This document shows positions 1 to 8,717 of a stretch of 64,000 nucleotides of DNA, one piece after another. Position numbers and translations under genes: made by a program. The DNA comes from Thauera sp. (GTDB lineage Bacteria > Pseudomonadota > Gammaproteobacteria > Burkholderiales > Rhodocyclaceae). How positions within the stretch are numbered: the first letter of the stretch is position 1; each line of letters begins with the position of its first letter. The stretch spans positions 169,466 through 233,465 of the forward strand of contig JAFLDS010000003.1 of assembly GCA_017302295.1 (NCBI GenBank). Reading direction: 5' to 3'. A model generated the notes under the pieces. The model ran no database searches and was not told where the DNA came from. It saw only the letters and a program-made list of their open reading frames with translations.

Positions 1-2
1 TG

Positions 3-584
3 CTGGTGCACAGCGCATACCGGCTACGGACGCGCGACATCGACAACATCCCCGAAGCCGGTCCCGCGGTGATCGTGTGCAACCACGTCAGCTTCGTCGA
101 CGCGCTGGTCATCATGGCGGCGAGCCGGCGGCCGATCCGCTTCGTCATGGACCACCGCATCTTCCACAAGCCGCTGCTGCGCTTCGTCTTCCGCGAGAGC
201 CGCGCGATTCCGATCGCCCCGGCGAAGGAGGATCTGCGGCTGATGGAGCGCGCCTTCGAACAGGTCGCCGAGGCGCTCGAGGCGGGCGAAGTGATCGGCC
301 TGTTTCCGGAAGGGCGCATCACCGCGGACGGCGAGATCCAGCCCTTCCGCCCCGGCATCGCGCGCATCGTCGAACGCACGCCGGTACCGGTGGTGCCGTT
401 GGCCTTGCGCGGTCTGTGGGGCAGCTTCTTCTCGCGCAAGGACGGGCCGGCAATGACCCGGCCGCTGCGGCGCGGCCTCTTCAACCGCATCGAACTGGTC
501 GCCGGCGCACCGCTCGCCCCCGAGGCAGCCACCCCGGCCTCGCTGCAGGCGCGCGTCACCGCCCTGCGCGGCGACTGGCGCTGA
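3..584 (+). CDS. PlsC-type 1-acylglycerol-3-phosphate acyltransferase domain (C-terminal part, gene cut by window start)
   Basis: Acyltransferase of the PlsC family, which moves an acyl chain onto lysophosphatidic acid or a related lysophospholipid at the inner membrane. The reading frame is open to the window edge, so the real start lies upstream. Visible motifs are the catalytic H-x4-D block (NHVSFVD, about residues 26-32) and the substrate-binding FPEGRIT block (about residues 100-106). In related bacteria such a domain often forms the C-terminal third of an MFS-transporter/acyltransferase fusion (LplT-Aas-like), and the missing N-terminus fits that, but this is inference. A DUF2339 gene follows 18 bp downstream on the same strand. 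The family call is firm; the precise substrate is not determinable. Confidence 0.8.
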   Translation: MVHSAYRLRTRDIDNIPEAGPAVIVCNHVSFVDALVIMAASRRPIRFVMDHRIFHKPLLRFVFRESRAIPIAPAKEDLRLMERAFEQVAEALEAGEVIGLFPEGRITADGEIQPFRPGIARIVERTPVPVVPLALRGLWGSFFSRKDGPAMTRPLRRGLFNRIELVAGAPLAPEAATPASLQARVTALRGDWR

Positions 585-602
585 GCGGAAGGGAGCCTAC
601 GC

Positions 603-3401
603 ATGAAGCTGGTGATCTGGATCATCCTCGGCGCCGCGCTCGGCCTGATGGAAGGGGCGGCCGGCGCCATCGTCGGCGCGGTGCTGGGCGGCATGGTCGC
701 CAGCCTGCTGCGCGAACGTGGTGAAGCGGCGGCTCGCGTCGATGCGCGCATCGCGGCGCTCGAGCAGCAGGTGGTGGCGCTGGGCCAACGCCTCGCCACG
801 CGGGGCGACGGCGCATCATCGGCCTCCGCAACCGTCGCGGACAACGCGGCAGGCATGGCGCTTGCGCCCGACACCGCTCCCGTCGCGACCTCCACTGCGG
901 CGACACCCGCGCAGCCGGCCAGACTGGACGAGAGCGTCGGCACCAGCCGCGCACGCACGGCACCGCGCGATCTCGCCGGCAGCACGGCGCCGACGACGAC
1001 CGACGCCGGGATCGCCACCGAAGCCGCCGCCTCCGACCTCCGCTCCCCCATCGATCTCGACGCGCTGTACGCACGCTGGCGCGACTGGCTGTTCGGCGGC
1101 AACACGCTGGTTCGCGTCGGCATCCTGGTGCTGTTCTTCGGCCTCGCCTTCCTCGCGCGCTACGCCGTCGAGCATGCCTTGCTGCCACCCGCGCTGCGCG
1201 TGGCCGGCTTCGCACTGACGGGCTACGCGCTCGGCGCCCTCGGCTGGCGGCTGCGGCTGCAACGGCGCGGCTACGCGCTGACGCTGCAGGGCGGCGGCAT
1301 CGCCGTGCTCTACCTCACCGCCTTCGCCGCGTTGCGCCTTTACGGACTGATGTCGGCCGAAGCCGCGTTCGCCGCCATGCTCGCGCTGGTGTGCGTCGCC
1401 GCCTGGCTGGCAGTGCGGCAGGAGGCGCCGGTGCTGGCGATCATCGGCACCGCGGGCGGCTTTGCTGCGCCCATCCTCGCGTCCACCGGCGCGGGCGACC
1501 ATGTGCAGCTCTTCACCTATTACGCCATCCTCAACGCCGGCGTGTTGCTGCTCGCCTGGCGCAAGGCCTGGCGCGGGCTCAACCTGACCGGCTTCCTGTT
1601 CACCTTCGTGATCGGCCTGGCCTGGGGCGCGCGCTTCTACCACCCCTGGCACTACGCCAGCACCGAGCCTTTCCTGATCCTGTTCGCGCTGATGTACGTC
1701 GCCGCTGCCGTGGCCTACGCCTGGAAACGCGCCCCGGCGCTGCGCGATCCGGTCGACGGCACGCTGGTGTTCGGCGTGCCCGTGGTCGGCTTCGGCCTGC
1801 AGGCGGCGCTGGTGCAGGGCATGCCTTACGCGCTGGCGTGGAGCGCCGCGGCGGCGGGCGCCTTCTACCTGGCGCTCGCTGCCCTGCTGCGCCGCCTGCG
1901 CCAGCCCAGGCTGGAATTGCTCGTCGCGAGCTTCGCCGCCCTGGGGATCGCCTTCCTTACGCTGGCCCTGCCGCTCGCCTTCGACGGGCGCTGGAGCGCC
2001 GCCGCCTGGGCGCTGGAAGGGGCCGCGCTGTGGTGGGTGGGCTTGCGCCAGGCTCGCCGGCTGGCTGCGGGCGCCGGCTTGCTGCTGCAGGCGGGCGCCG
2101 GCCTGCTCTTCGCGGCCGATCTGATGCAGAACGACATCCCGCGCACCCTGCCGCTGCTCAACAGCGCCTTCCTCGGCACCGCGATGATCGCGGCCGCGGG
2201 CTTTGCCAGTGCAAGGTTCGCCGCCCGCCCGGATAGCGCGTGCCGCATGAGCTCATTGCGAAACCGAAGCGGCCCCGCGCTGCTCGCCTGGGCCTGGTTG
2301 TGGTGGCTGGGTGGCGCCTGGGACGAGATCGCGGCACAGCTCACCACCGGAATGCAGCCAGCGGCCCTGTTGCTGAGCTTCGCCGCGAGCGGTGCGCTGG
2401 CGGCGGCGATCGGCGCACGCCTGCGCTGGAGCGCTTTGCAGCAAGCCGCCCAGCTGCCGCTCGCCGGGGCCGTGGTGGCGCTGGCGCAGAGCGTCGGCTA
2501 CGGCGTGCCGCCATCGGCCAATGGCGGCTGGCTGGCCTGGCCCGCCGGGGTGGCCCTGCATCTGTTCGCCCTGCGTTTCGCGGAGCGCGACCTCGCCACA
2601 CTGCGGCGGTTCGCGATCGCGCATGCGGCCGGCGTGTGGGTCGCGGCACTCGCGCTGTCGCAGGAACTGGGCTTGCGGCTGGCCGCCTGGCCGCTGGGAG
2701 AGGGCTGGAAGCTCGGCGCCTTCGCGCTGCCGCCGGCCCTGCTGCTCGCCGCGCTGGCGCTGGGAGCACGCAGCACGGCGTGGCCATTGCGGCACTGGCA
2801 CGCGTCCTACCTTGTCGGCGGCGCAGCGCCGGTCGCTGTTGCGCTCGTGCTGTGGGCCGCCGCGATCCACCCCTTCGGCGCCGGCGCACCCGACCCGCTG
2901 GGCTACCTGCCGCTGCTGAACCCGATGGATCTGTCACTCGCGCTGGCGCTGGGCGCCGTCGCGCTGTGGCTCGAGCGCACGGGCGGCGAGCTCGTGCGCC
3001 ATTGCGGGCCGCTGATCCGCCTGCAGGCCGTTCTCGCCCTTGCCGCCTTCATTGCCGCCGACGCCGCGCTGCTGCGCGCCGTGCACCATTACACCGGAAC
3101 GCGCTGGGATCTTTCCGCGCTGCTCGCACTGGATACGACCCAGGCCGCGCTGTCGCTGTTCTGGGCGCTGCTGGGGCTGGGCCTGATGCTGGCCGCCAGC
3201 CGTCGCGCGAGCCGCATGATGTGGCTCACCGGCGCCGGCCTGATGGTGGCCGTGGTGGGCAAGCTGTTCCTGGTGGATATGGCAGCCAGCGGCGCGCTGG
3301 CGCGCATCGTGTCCTTCATCGGCGCCGGCCTGCTGTTGCTGGTGGTGGGCTATTTCTCGCCGCTGCCGCCGAAGCGGGAGGACGCAACCGCGACCGGCTG
3401 A
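603..3401 (+). CDS. DUF2339 family multi-pass membrane protein
   Basis: Very hydrophobic protein of 932 residues. It starts with one membrane segment (VIWIILGAALGLMEGAAGAI), followed by a short coiled region (about residues 35-65) and a low-complexity Ala/Thr/Pro linker (to about residue 150). A long series of about 20 predicted transmembrane helices fills the rest, ending with a small charged tail. This architecture is that of the DUF2339 family, whose biochemical role is unknown. The start ATG follows the purine-rich AAGGGAG sequence. It lies just downstream of the acyltransferase gene and is convergent with parB, so it probably belongs to the upstream envelope operon. No catalytic motif is recognisable. 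Confidence 0.75.
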   Translation: MKLVIWIILGAALGLMEGAAGAIVGAVLGGMVASLLRERGEAAARVDARIAALEQQVVALGQRLATRGDGASSASATVADNAAGMALAPDTAPVATSTAATPAQPARLDESVGTSRARTAPRDLAGSTAPTTTDAGIATEAAASDLRSPIDLDALYARWRDWLFGGNTLVRVGILVLFFGLAFLARYAVEHALLPPALRVAGFALTGYALGALGWRLRLQRRGYALTLQGGGIAVLYLTAFAALRLYGLMSAEAAFAAMLALVCVAAWLAVRQEAPVLAIIGTAGGFAAPILASTGAGDHVQLFTYYAILNAGVLLLAWRKAWRGLNLTGFLFTFVIGLAWGARFYHPWHYASTEPFLILFALMYVAAAVAYAWKRAPALRDPVDGTLVFGVPVVGFGLQAALVQGMPYALAWSAAAAGAFYLALAALLRRLRQPRLELLVASFAALGIAFLTLALPLAFDGRWSAAAWALEGAALWWVGLRQARRLAAGAGLLLQAGAGLLFAADLMQNDIPRTLPLLNSAFLGTAMIAAAGFASARFAARPDSACRMSSLRNRSGPALLAWAWLWWLGGAWDEIAAQLTTGMQPAALLLSFAASGALAAAIGARLRWSALQQAAQLPLAGAVVALAQSVGYGVPPSANGGWLAWPAGVALHLFALRFAERDLATLRRFAIAHAAGVWVAALALSQELGLRLAAWPLGEGWKLGAFALPPALLLAALALGARSTAWPLRHWHASYLVGGAAPVAVALVLWAAAIHPFGAGAPDPLGYLPLLNPMDLSLALALGAVALWLERTGGELVRHCGPLIRLQAVLALAAFIAADAALLRAVHHYTGTRWDLSALLALDTTQAALSLFWALLGLGLMLAASRRASRMMWLTGAGLMVAVVGKLFLVDMAASGALARIVSFIGAGLLLLVVGYFSPLPPKREDATATG

Positions 3402-3455
3402 GGCGGCCGCTGCCGGCGCGCGCCGTGCTGGCGATGCGCGCCCCGCCCGCTTCGT

Positions 3456-4307
3456 TCAGCGCAACCGGCCGAGCAGGCCGTCGAGCTGATCGAGGCTGCC
3501 GAAGCGGATCGTGACCTCGCCGGCACCCTTCTTGTTAGCCTTGATCTTCACCGTGGCGCCGATGGCGTCGGCGATTTCCTCTTCCAGCCTCAGCAGGTCG
3601 CGGTCGGGCGGCGCCGCGGCCTTCTTCAGACGCGGGTTGAGCAGCTGCTGCACCAGGCGCTCGGTGTCGCGCACCGACAGCTGCTTGGCCGCGACCACGT
3701 TGGCGAGCTGGATCTGGCTCGCGCCGTCGAGCGGCAGCAAGGCGCGTGCATGCCCCATGTCGATGTCGCCCGCCATCAGCAGTTCCTGCACCGGCCGGGC
3801 GAGGTTGAGCAGGCGCAGCAGGTTGGAGGCCGCCGGGCGCGAGCGGCCGACCGCGTCCGCCGCCTGCTGGTGCGTCATCGCAAACTCGTCGATCAGGCGC
3901 TGGATGCCGCCGGCTTCTTCGAGCGGGTTGAGGTCCTCGCGCTGGATGTTCTCGATCAGCGACATCGCCAGCGCGGCTTCATCGGGGATCTCGCGCACCA
4001 GACAGGGCACTTCGTCGAGCCCTGCGATCTGCGCCGCGCGCCAGCGGCGCTCACCGGCGATGATCTCATAGCCGTCGTCGCCGACCGGCCGCACCAGGAT
4101 GGGCTGCATCACGCCCTGGGCCTTGATCGAGGCCGCCAGTTCTTCCAGCGAGCCCGGGTCCATGCGCGTGCGCGGCTGGTACTTGCCAGGCTGCAGCGCG
4201 CCGGTGGCCAGCGTCTGCAGCTCGCGTTGCTCGGCTTCTTCGTCGTGGTTGGCCGCCAGCAGCGCGTCGAGCCCGCGACCGAGGCCCTTGAGTTTGGGTT
4301 TGTTCAT
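3456..4307 (-). CDS. parB: Chromosome-partitioning protein ParB (Spo0J-type CTPase)
   Basis: ParB binds parS sites, loads as a CTP-dependent clamp and works with ParA in origin segregation. The 283-residue protein begins with the conserved [11 protein letters not shown] leader. It has the ParB/sulfiredoxin CTP-binding domain (GERRWRAAQ near residue 95 and [10 protein letters not shown] near 127), then the helix-turn-helix parS reader (residues about 145-200), and ends with the C-terminal dimerisation domain ([19 protein letters not shown]). The start is 16 bp after the parA stop on the same strand, so the two are cotranscribed, in the classical mnmG-rsmG-parA-parB order. No full parS was seen in the window. 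Length and motifs are typical. Confidence 0.97.
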   Translation of the reverse strand: MNKPKLKGLGRGLDALLAANHDEEAEQRELQTLATGALQPGKYQPRTRMDPGSLEELAASIKAQGVMQPILVRPVGDDGYEIIAGERRWRAAQIAGLDEVPCLVREIPDEAALAMSLIENIQREDLNPLEEAGGIQRLIDEFAMTHQQAADAVGRSRPAASNLLRLLNLARPVQELLMAGDIDMGHARALLPLDGASQIQLANVVAAKQLSVRDTERLVQQLLNPRLKKAAAPPDRDLLRLEEEIADAIGATVKIKANKKGAGEVTIRFGSLDQLDGLLGRLR

Positions 4308-4323
4308 GTCTCGCTGCCTGCGC

Positions 4324-5094
4324 TCAGATCGTCTTGATGCGCTCGATCATTTCATGGGCGAAGGCCATGTAGGCCTGCGCGCCCTTCGCGGCCTTGTCGA
4401 ACACCACGCCCGGAAGGCCGTGGCTGGGCGCTTCGGCCAGGCGCACGTTGCGCGGCACGATGGCGCGGAACACCTTGTCGCCGAAGTGCGATTCGAGCTG
4501 CGCCGAGACCTGCTGCTGCAGCGTCACGCGCGGGTCGAACATGACGCGCAGCAGGCCTATGATCTTGAGCTCGCGGTTGAGGTTGGCGTGCACCTTCTTG
4601 ATGGTGTTGACCAGGTCGGACAACCCTTCCAGCGCGTAGTACTCGCACTGCATCGGGATGATGACGCCGTGGGCGCCGCACAGGCCGTTGAGCGTGAGCA
4701 TGGAGAGCGAGGGCGGGCAGTCGATGAGGACGAAGTCGTAGTCGGCATCGAAGGCGCGCAAGGCGTCGCGCAGGCGCTTCTCGCGGTTGTCGAGGTTGAC
4801 GAGTTCGACTTCGGCACCCGCGAGGTCGCGGTTGGCGGGCAGGATGTCGTAGCCGCCGGATTCGGACTTGACGCGCACTTCGTCGAGCGTGGCGAGGCCG
4901 ACGAGCAGGTGGTAGACGGATTTTTCCAGCGCGCGCTTGTCGACGCCGCTGCCCATCGTGGCGTTGCCCTGGGGGTCGAGGTCGACCAGCAGCGTGCGCT
5001 GTCCGGCGAGGTGCAGCGCGGCGGCGAGGTTGACGCAGGTGGTGGTCTTGCCCACCCCGCCTTTCTGGTTGGCGACGCAGAAGATTCGGGCCAT
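4324..5094 (-). CDS. parA: Chromosome-partitioning ATPase ParA (Soj)
   Basis: ParA is a deviant-Walker ATPase that forms DNA-bound dimers and moves ParB-parS complexes. At 256 residues it has the usual length for a chromosomal ParA without an N-terminal DNA-binding extension. The deviant Walker A motif KGGVGKTT lies at residues 11-18, the A-prime LVDLDPQGN block near residues 36-44, and Walker B FVLIDCPPS near residue 120. The protein ends in ERIKTI. The start ATG follows a weak purine stretch, and upstream lies a 296-bp gap that carries a hairpin repeat (5239-5343). It is probably transcribed with parB and possibly from rsmG readthrough. Confidence 0.97.
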   Translation of the reverse strand: MARIFCVANQKGGVGKTTTCVNLAAALHLAGQRTLLVDLDPQGNATMGSGVDKRALEKSVYHLLVGLATLDEVRVKSESGGYDILPANRDLAGAEVELVNLDNREKRLRDALRAFDADYDFVLIDCPPSLSMLTLNGLCGAHGVIIPMQCEYYALEGLSDLVNTIKKVHANLNRELKIIGLLRVMFDPRVTLQQQVSAQLESHFGDKVFRAIVPRNVRLAEAPSHGLPGVVFDKAAKGAQAYMAFAHEMIERIKTI

Positions 5095-5238
5095 GTGGCT
5101 TCAGCTTGTTCCAGTTGCAAAGGGGCCGCGCGCGGCGGGGAACCCGGAGTTTACTTCAATGCGGCGGTGCAGCAGACCGATGGGAGCCTGAATTCGAAGG
5201 TGATCGCGAAGGTGATCGGCGCGACATGCCTGGAATCC

Positions 5239-5343
5239 GGTCTGGTGTCGGGCGAGGCGCTCCGCGTCCTGCGCAACTCGACCTCGCTGCGCTCGGGACG
5301 CGGACAGTGCTCGTCCGCTCCACGCCTCGCCCGACACCAGACC
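5239..5343. repeat. Dispersed hairpin repeat, copy A (21-bp perfect inverted arms, 63-nt loop)
   Basis: In the 296-bp gap between rsmG and parA, positions 5239-5259 and 5323-5343 are perfect inverted copies of each other (21 bp). The 63-nt interior contains CTCGCTGCGCTCGG and CGGACAGT. A second element with the same interior and the same arm ends, but a different and again complementary arm middle, lies at 62786-62891. The pair defines a dispersed stem-loop family. The rest of the gap (5095-5238, 5344-5390) shows nothing I recognise. Confidence 0.85.
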
Positions 5344-5390
5344 TGCTGGGTTGCTCTCTCCCGGCCGCGAGAAAGCCTTCGGTTGAAGTG

Positions 5391-6044
5391 TCATGCCCTT
5401 TCGATGACCAGCAGATGACGCTCTGCATCCAGCCCCGGCACGTTCAGCGCATGCACTGCCGTCACCGCCCAGCCCGCCGGCAACGCTTCGACCTCATCGG
5501 CCGGATGCACGCCCTTCATCGCGTACAGCGCACCGCCCTCCCCGAGCAGATGGCCGGACAGGTTCACGAAGTCGGCCAGGCTGGAAAAGGCGCGCGAGAT
5601 CACGCCGTCGGCCGCGCCGCCGGGCAGGCGGTCCACGGAAACTTTCTCGACGCGTTCGTTGAGCACGCTGAAGTTGCCCAGCTGCAGTTCGATCTTGGCC
5701 TGCTGCTGGAAGCTCGCCTTCTTGTTCACCGTCTCGATCGAATTGACGATCAGGCCGCTGTGCACGATCGCCAGCGGAATGCCCGGCAAGCCCCCGCCGG
5801 AGCCGATGTCGGCGAGGCGCTCGACGCGATCGAGGTAGGGCAGCACCGCCAGTGAGTCGAGCAGGTGGTGGGTGATCAGCTCGCGCGGGTCGCGGATCGC
5901 GGTGAGGTTGTAGACCTTGTTCCACTTCAGCAGCAGTTCGCCGAAAGCGAGCAGGCGGTCGACCGCTTCCTGCGGCAGTGCGAGACCGAGCGCGACGATG
6001 CCGTCGGCGAGCTGGCGCGCGTGCGCGGCGAGTGCGCCGCTCAT
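5391..6044 (-). CDS. rsmG: 16S rRNA (guanine-527-N7)-methyltransferase RsmG (GidB)
   Basis: RsmG methylates N7 of G527 in 16S rRNA using S-adenosylmethionine. The 217-residue protein has the helical N-terminus, the [14 protein letters not shown] segment (near residue 40), and the SAM-binding glycine motif [14 protein letters not shown] (near residue 76). Residues around [13 protein letters not shown] (near 140) match the conserved RA-box. The start overlaps the mnmG stop in an ATGA-type junction (mnmG ends at 6041), so translation is coupled. This adjacency with mnmG and parAB is classic for proteobacterial origin-proximal regions. Loss of RsmG typically gives low-level streptomycin resistance (family knowledge). 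Confidence 0.96.
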   Translation of the reverse strand: MSGALAAHARQLADGIVALGLALPQEAVDRLLAFGELLLKWNKVYNLTAIRDPRELITHHLLDSLAVLPYLDRVERLADIGSGGGLPGIPLAIVHSGLIVNSIETVNKKASFQQQAKIELQLGNFSVLNERVEKVSVDRLPGGAADGVISRAFSSLADFVNLSGHLLGEGGALYAMKGVHPADEVEALPAGWAVTAVHALNVPGLDAERHLLVIERA

Positions 6045-7969
6045 GCCGAGCGCCTCTCGTCGGCCGCCGCCGCGCGGGCCTCGGCGCGCGCCGCCATGTC
6101 ACGGCGCTTGAGCCACACCAGCAGCAGCGAGATCGCCGCCGGCGTCACACCCTGGATGCGGCTGGCCTGGCCGATGGTCTCGGGTTGGTGCTGGTTGAGT
6201 TTCTGCTGCACCTCACGCGACAGGCCGCGCACTTCCGCGTAGTCGAGCCCTTCGGGCAGGCGGGTGGATTCGGCCTGCGCCTGCTTGGCGACTTCGTCCT
6301 GCTGGCGGTCGATATAACCCTGGTACTTGGCGGCGATCTCGAGCTGCTCGACGACCTGTGGATCGGTCTCGGGGTTTTCGGGCGCGCCGGGCAGGGTCAT
6401 CAGCGCGGCGTAAGTGGTTTCCGGCCGGCGCAGCAGGTCGAAGTAGCGGTATTCGCGCTCCAGCGCCTTGCCGACCACGCGTTCGGCTTCGTCGGCCGGA
6501 ATGCGGTCGGGCAGCGCCCAGGTGGCCTTCAGGCGCGCGGTTTCGCGCTCGATCGCCTCGCGCTTGGCGCAGAACGCCGCCCAGCGCACGTCGGCGACCA
6601 GGCCGAGCTCGCGGCCCTTCTCGGTCAGGCGCAGGTCGGCGTTGTCTTCGCGCAGGCTGAGGCGGTATTCGGCACGCGAGGTGAACATGCGGTAGGGGTC
6701 GGACACGCCGCGGGTGATGAGGTCGTCGACCAGCACGCCAAGGTAGGCTTCGTCGCGGCGCGGGCACCAGGGCTCGCGGCCCTGCACCTGCAGCGCGGCG
6801 TTGGCGCCGGCGAGCAGCCCCTGCGCGGCGGCTTCCTCGTAGCCGGTGGTGCCGTTGATCTGGCCGGCAAAGAACAGGCCGGAAATCGACTTGGTCTCGA
6901 GGCTGGACTTCAGGTTGCGCGGGTCGAAGAAGTCGTACTCGATGGCATAGCCGGGACGCAGGATGTGGGCGTTCTCCAGCCCGCGGATGCTGCGCACCAG
7001 CTGCAGCTGCACGTCGAAGGGCAGCGAGGTGGAGATGCCGTTCGGGTAGATCTCGTGCGTTTCCAGGCCCTCGGGCTCGAGGAAGACGTTGTGGCTGTCC
7101 TTGTCGGCGAAGCGGTGGATCTTGTCCTCGATCGACGGGCAGTAGCGCGGCCCGACGCCCTCGATCACGCCGGAATACATCGGCGAGCGGTCGAGGTTGG
7201 CGCGGATCACGTCGTGCGTGCCGGCGTTGGTCTGCGTGATCCAGCACGGCAGCTGGCGCGGATGCAGCGCAGCCGAGCCGAGGAAGCTGAACACCGGCAC
7301 CGGATCGTCGCCGGGCTGCTCGGTCATCACCGAGAAATCGATGCTGCGCGCGTCGAGCCGCGGCGGCGTGCCTGTCTTGAGCCGGCCCTGCGGCAGCGCC
7401 AGCTCCTTCAGGCGCCGGCCGAGCGACACCGCCGGCGGATCACCGGCGCGGCCGGCCGAATAGTGCTGCATGCCGACGTGGATCAAGCCATTGAGGAAGG
7501 TGCCCGCGGTCAGCACCACCGTCGGCGCGTCGAAGCGCAGGCCGATCTGGGTGACGACGCCGCTGACGCGCTCGCCGGAAACGAGCAGGTCGTCCACCGC
7601 CTGCTGGAACAGCCACAGGTTGGGCTGGTTTTCCAGCCGGCGGCGGATCGCCGCCTTGTACAGCACGCGGTCGGCCTGGGCGCGGGTGGCGCGCACCGCC
7701 GGGCCCTTGGAGGCGTTGAGGATGCGGAACTGGATGCCGCCCTCGTCGGTGGCCGCCGCCATCGCGCCGCCCAGCGCATCGACCTCCTTCACCAGGTGGC
7801 CCTTGCCGATGCCGCCGATCGACGGGTTGCAGCTCATCGCGCCGAGGGTCTCGATGTTGTGCGTCAGCAGCAGGGTCTTCGCGCCCATGCGCGCTGCGGC
7901 GAGCGCAGCCTCGGTCCCGGCGTGACCGCCGCCGACCACGATGACATCGAAACGTGCGGGATAGAGCAT
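6041..7969 (-). CDS. mnmG: tRNA uridine-34 5-carboxymethylaminomethyl modification enzyme MnmG (GidA)
   Basis: MnmG is the FAD-dependent partner of MnmE that installs the (carboxymethyl)aminomethyl group at wobble uridine 34 of several tRNAs. The 642-residue product has the N-terminal FAD dinucleotide motif [19 protein letters not shown] (residues about 11-29) and the signature [22 protein letters not shown] (about 47-68). The second signature, [23 protein letters not shown], lies near residue 375, and the C-terminal helical MnmE/tRNA-binding domain follows. Length is normal. The ATG at 7969 opens directly into the FAD motif. It is the first gene of the mnmG-rsmG-parA-parB block and faces away from the chemotaxis operon, leaving a 380-bp divergent control region. 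Confidence 0.97.
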   Translation of the reverse strand: MLYPARFDVIVVGGGHAGTEAALAAARMGAKTLLLTHNIETLGAMSCNPSIGGIGKGHLVKEVDALGGAMAAATDEGGIQFRILNASKGPAVRATRAQADRVLYKAAIRRRLENQPNLWLFQQAVDDLLVSGERVSGVVTQIGLRFDAPTVVLTAGTFLNGLIHVGMQHYSAGRAGDPPAVSLGRRLKELALPQGRLKTGTPPRLDARSIDFSVMTEQPGDDPVPVFSFLGSAALHPRQLPCWITQTNAGTHDVIRANLDRSPMYSGVIEGVGPRYCPSIEDKIHRFADKDSHNVFLEPEGLETHEIYPNGISTSLPFDVQLQLVRSIRGLENAHILRPGYAIEYDFFDPRNLKSSLETKSISGLFFAGQINGTTGYEEAAAQGLLAGANAALQVQGREPWCPRRDEAYLGVLVDDLITRGVSDPYRMFTSRAEYRLSLREDNADLRLTEKGRELGLVADVRWAAFCAKREAIERETARLKATWALPDRIPADEAERVVGKALEREYRYFDLLRRPETTYAALMTLPGAPENPETDPQVVEQLEIAAKYQGYIDRQQDEVAKQAQAESTRLPEGLDYAEVRGLSREVQQKLNQHQPETIGQASRIQGVTPAAISLLLVWLKRRDMAARAEARAAAADERRSA

Positions 7970-8169
7970 GGGGCGCGCTGCACTGAAATACTGGGTGGAG
8001 GCCCGCGATTCTACGCCCTTGGCCGCGGAACGCCTAGCTTTGACGCCAGCGTTTCACGAAATTTTTCCTTTTAAACATGAAGTTATCGAATTCCAAGGGC
8101 ATTCGGGGATGCCAGCGAGTCGACAGGGCGTCGCGAGCGACTCCAAGTTGGCCAGCCCATCACGCTCGC

Positions 8170-8196
8170 TAAAGTTCCGATGATCGTCGCCGTTGC
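8170..8196 (+). promoter_or_regulatory. Probable sigma-28 (FliA) promoter of the chemotaxis operon
   Basis: TAAAGTTC (8170-8177), an 11-nt spacer and GCCGTTGC (8189-8196) match the FliA consensus TAAAGTTT-N11-GCCGATAA at 7 of 8 and 5 of 8 positions with exact spacing. It points at cheY, whose ATG lies at 8350. It sits in the 380-bp mnmG-cheY gap (7970-8349), where I saw no other convincing feature except the palindrome at 8193-8210. The call is from consensus only. Confidence 0.6.
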
Positions 8197-8210
8197 ACCA
8201 ATTGTTGCAA
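8193..8210. promoter_or_regulatory. 18-bp near-perfect palindrome overlapping the cheY promoter
   Basis: TTGCACCAATTGTTGCAA reads the same on both strands except for one mismatched pair, and is centred on CAATTG. It overlaps the -10 element and likely start site of the sigma-28-like promoter, the position of a repressor operator. The regulator is unknown; chance cannot be excluded. Confidence 0.35.
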
Positions 8211-8349
8211 ATCGTGACCTTTTCCGCAGTTCATGCCGGTCCGACTCGTTTTCCCTAGACATTGATCAATTTCCGCTGGCTTGCGGCATGGTCTGATTCG
8301 ACACCGGATACGCTCACAAACCCACACTGCGCGGCGACAAATACCTCCC

Positions 8350-8715
8350 ATGAAAACCATCTTCCTCGTCGATGACTCCGCAACGATTCTGCTATCCATC
8401 TCCGGCATTCTTACCAAGGCCGGCTACGCAGTGGAAAAGGCGCCGAGCGCGCTCGACGCCCTCAAGAAGTTCCAGGCCGGCGTCAAAGTCGATTTGTTGA
8501 TCACCGACCTCAACATGCCGGGCATGAATGGCATCGACTTCATCAAGGAAGTCCGCAAGCTGCCGAACTACCGCTTCATGCCGATCCTTTTCCTCACCAC
8601 CGAGTCGCAACAGTCAAAGAAGGCGGAGGCCAAGGCGGCCGGCGCCTCAGGGTGGATCGTGAAGCCTGCCTCAGCAGATGAACTGCTCAACACCATCAAG
8701 CTTGTCATGCGTTGA
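8350..8715 (+). CDS. cheY: CheY-type single-domain response regulator
   Basis: Receiver-only protein of 121 residues that would take phosphate from CheA and signal to the flagellar motor or another effector. The acidic pocket (DD in FLVDDSA, residues 8-9), the phospho-acceptor Asp in [10 protein letters not shown] (near residue 53), the Thr of FLTTESQ (near 84) and the Lys of WIVKPAS (near 106) are all present. The ATG at 8350 was chosen over an upstream in-frame start because the receiver fold begins immediately ([11 protein letters not shown]). It is the first gene of the operon, two bases ahead of the next gene's ATG. Whether it is the motor CheY or an adaptor-type CheY cannot be told from sequence alone. 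Confidence 0.93.
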   Translation: MKTIFLVDDSATILLSISGILTKAGYAVEKAPSALDALKKFQAGVKVDLLITDLNMPGMNGIDFIKEVRKLPNYRFMPILFLTTESQQSKKAEAKAAGASGWIVKPASADELLNTIKLVMR

Positions 8716-8717
8716 TC

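Noticed and set aside
8051-8066. GTTTCACG upstream of mnmG as a possible parS half-site near parAB
   Set aside because: Only the left half matches the 16-bp parS palindrome; the right half (AAATTTTT) does not. Not enough for a call.
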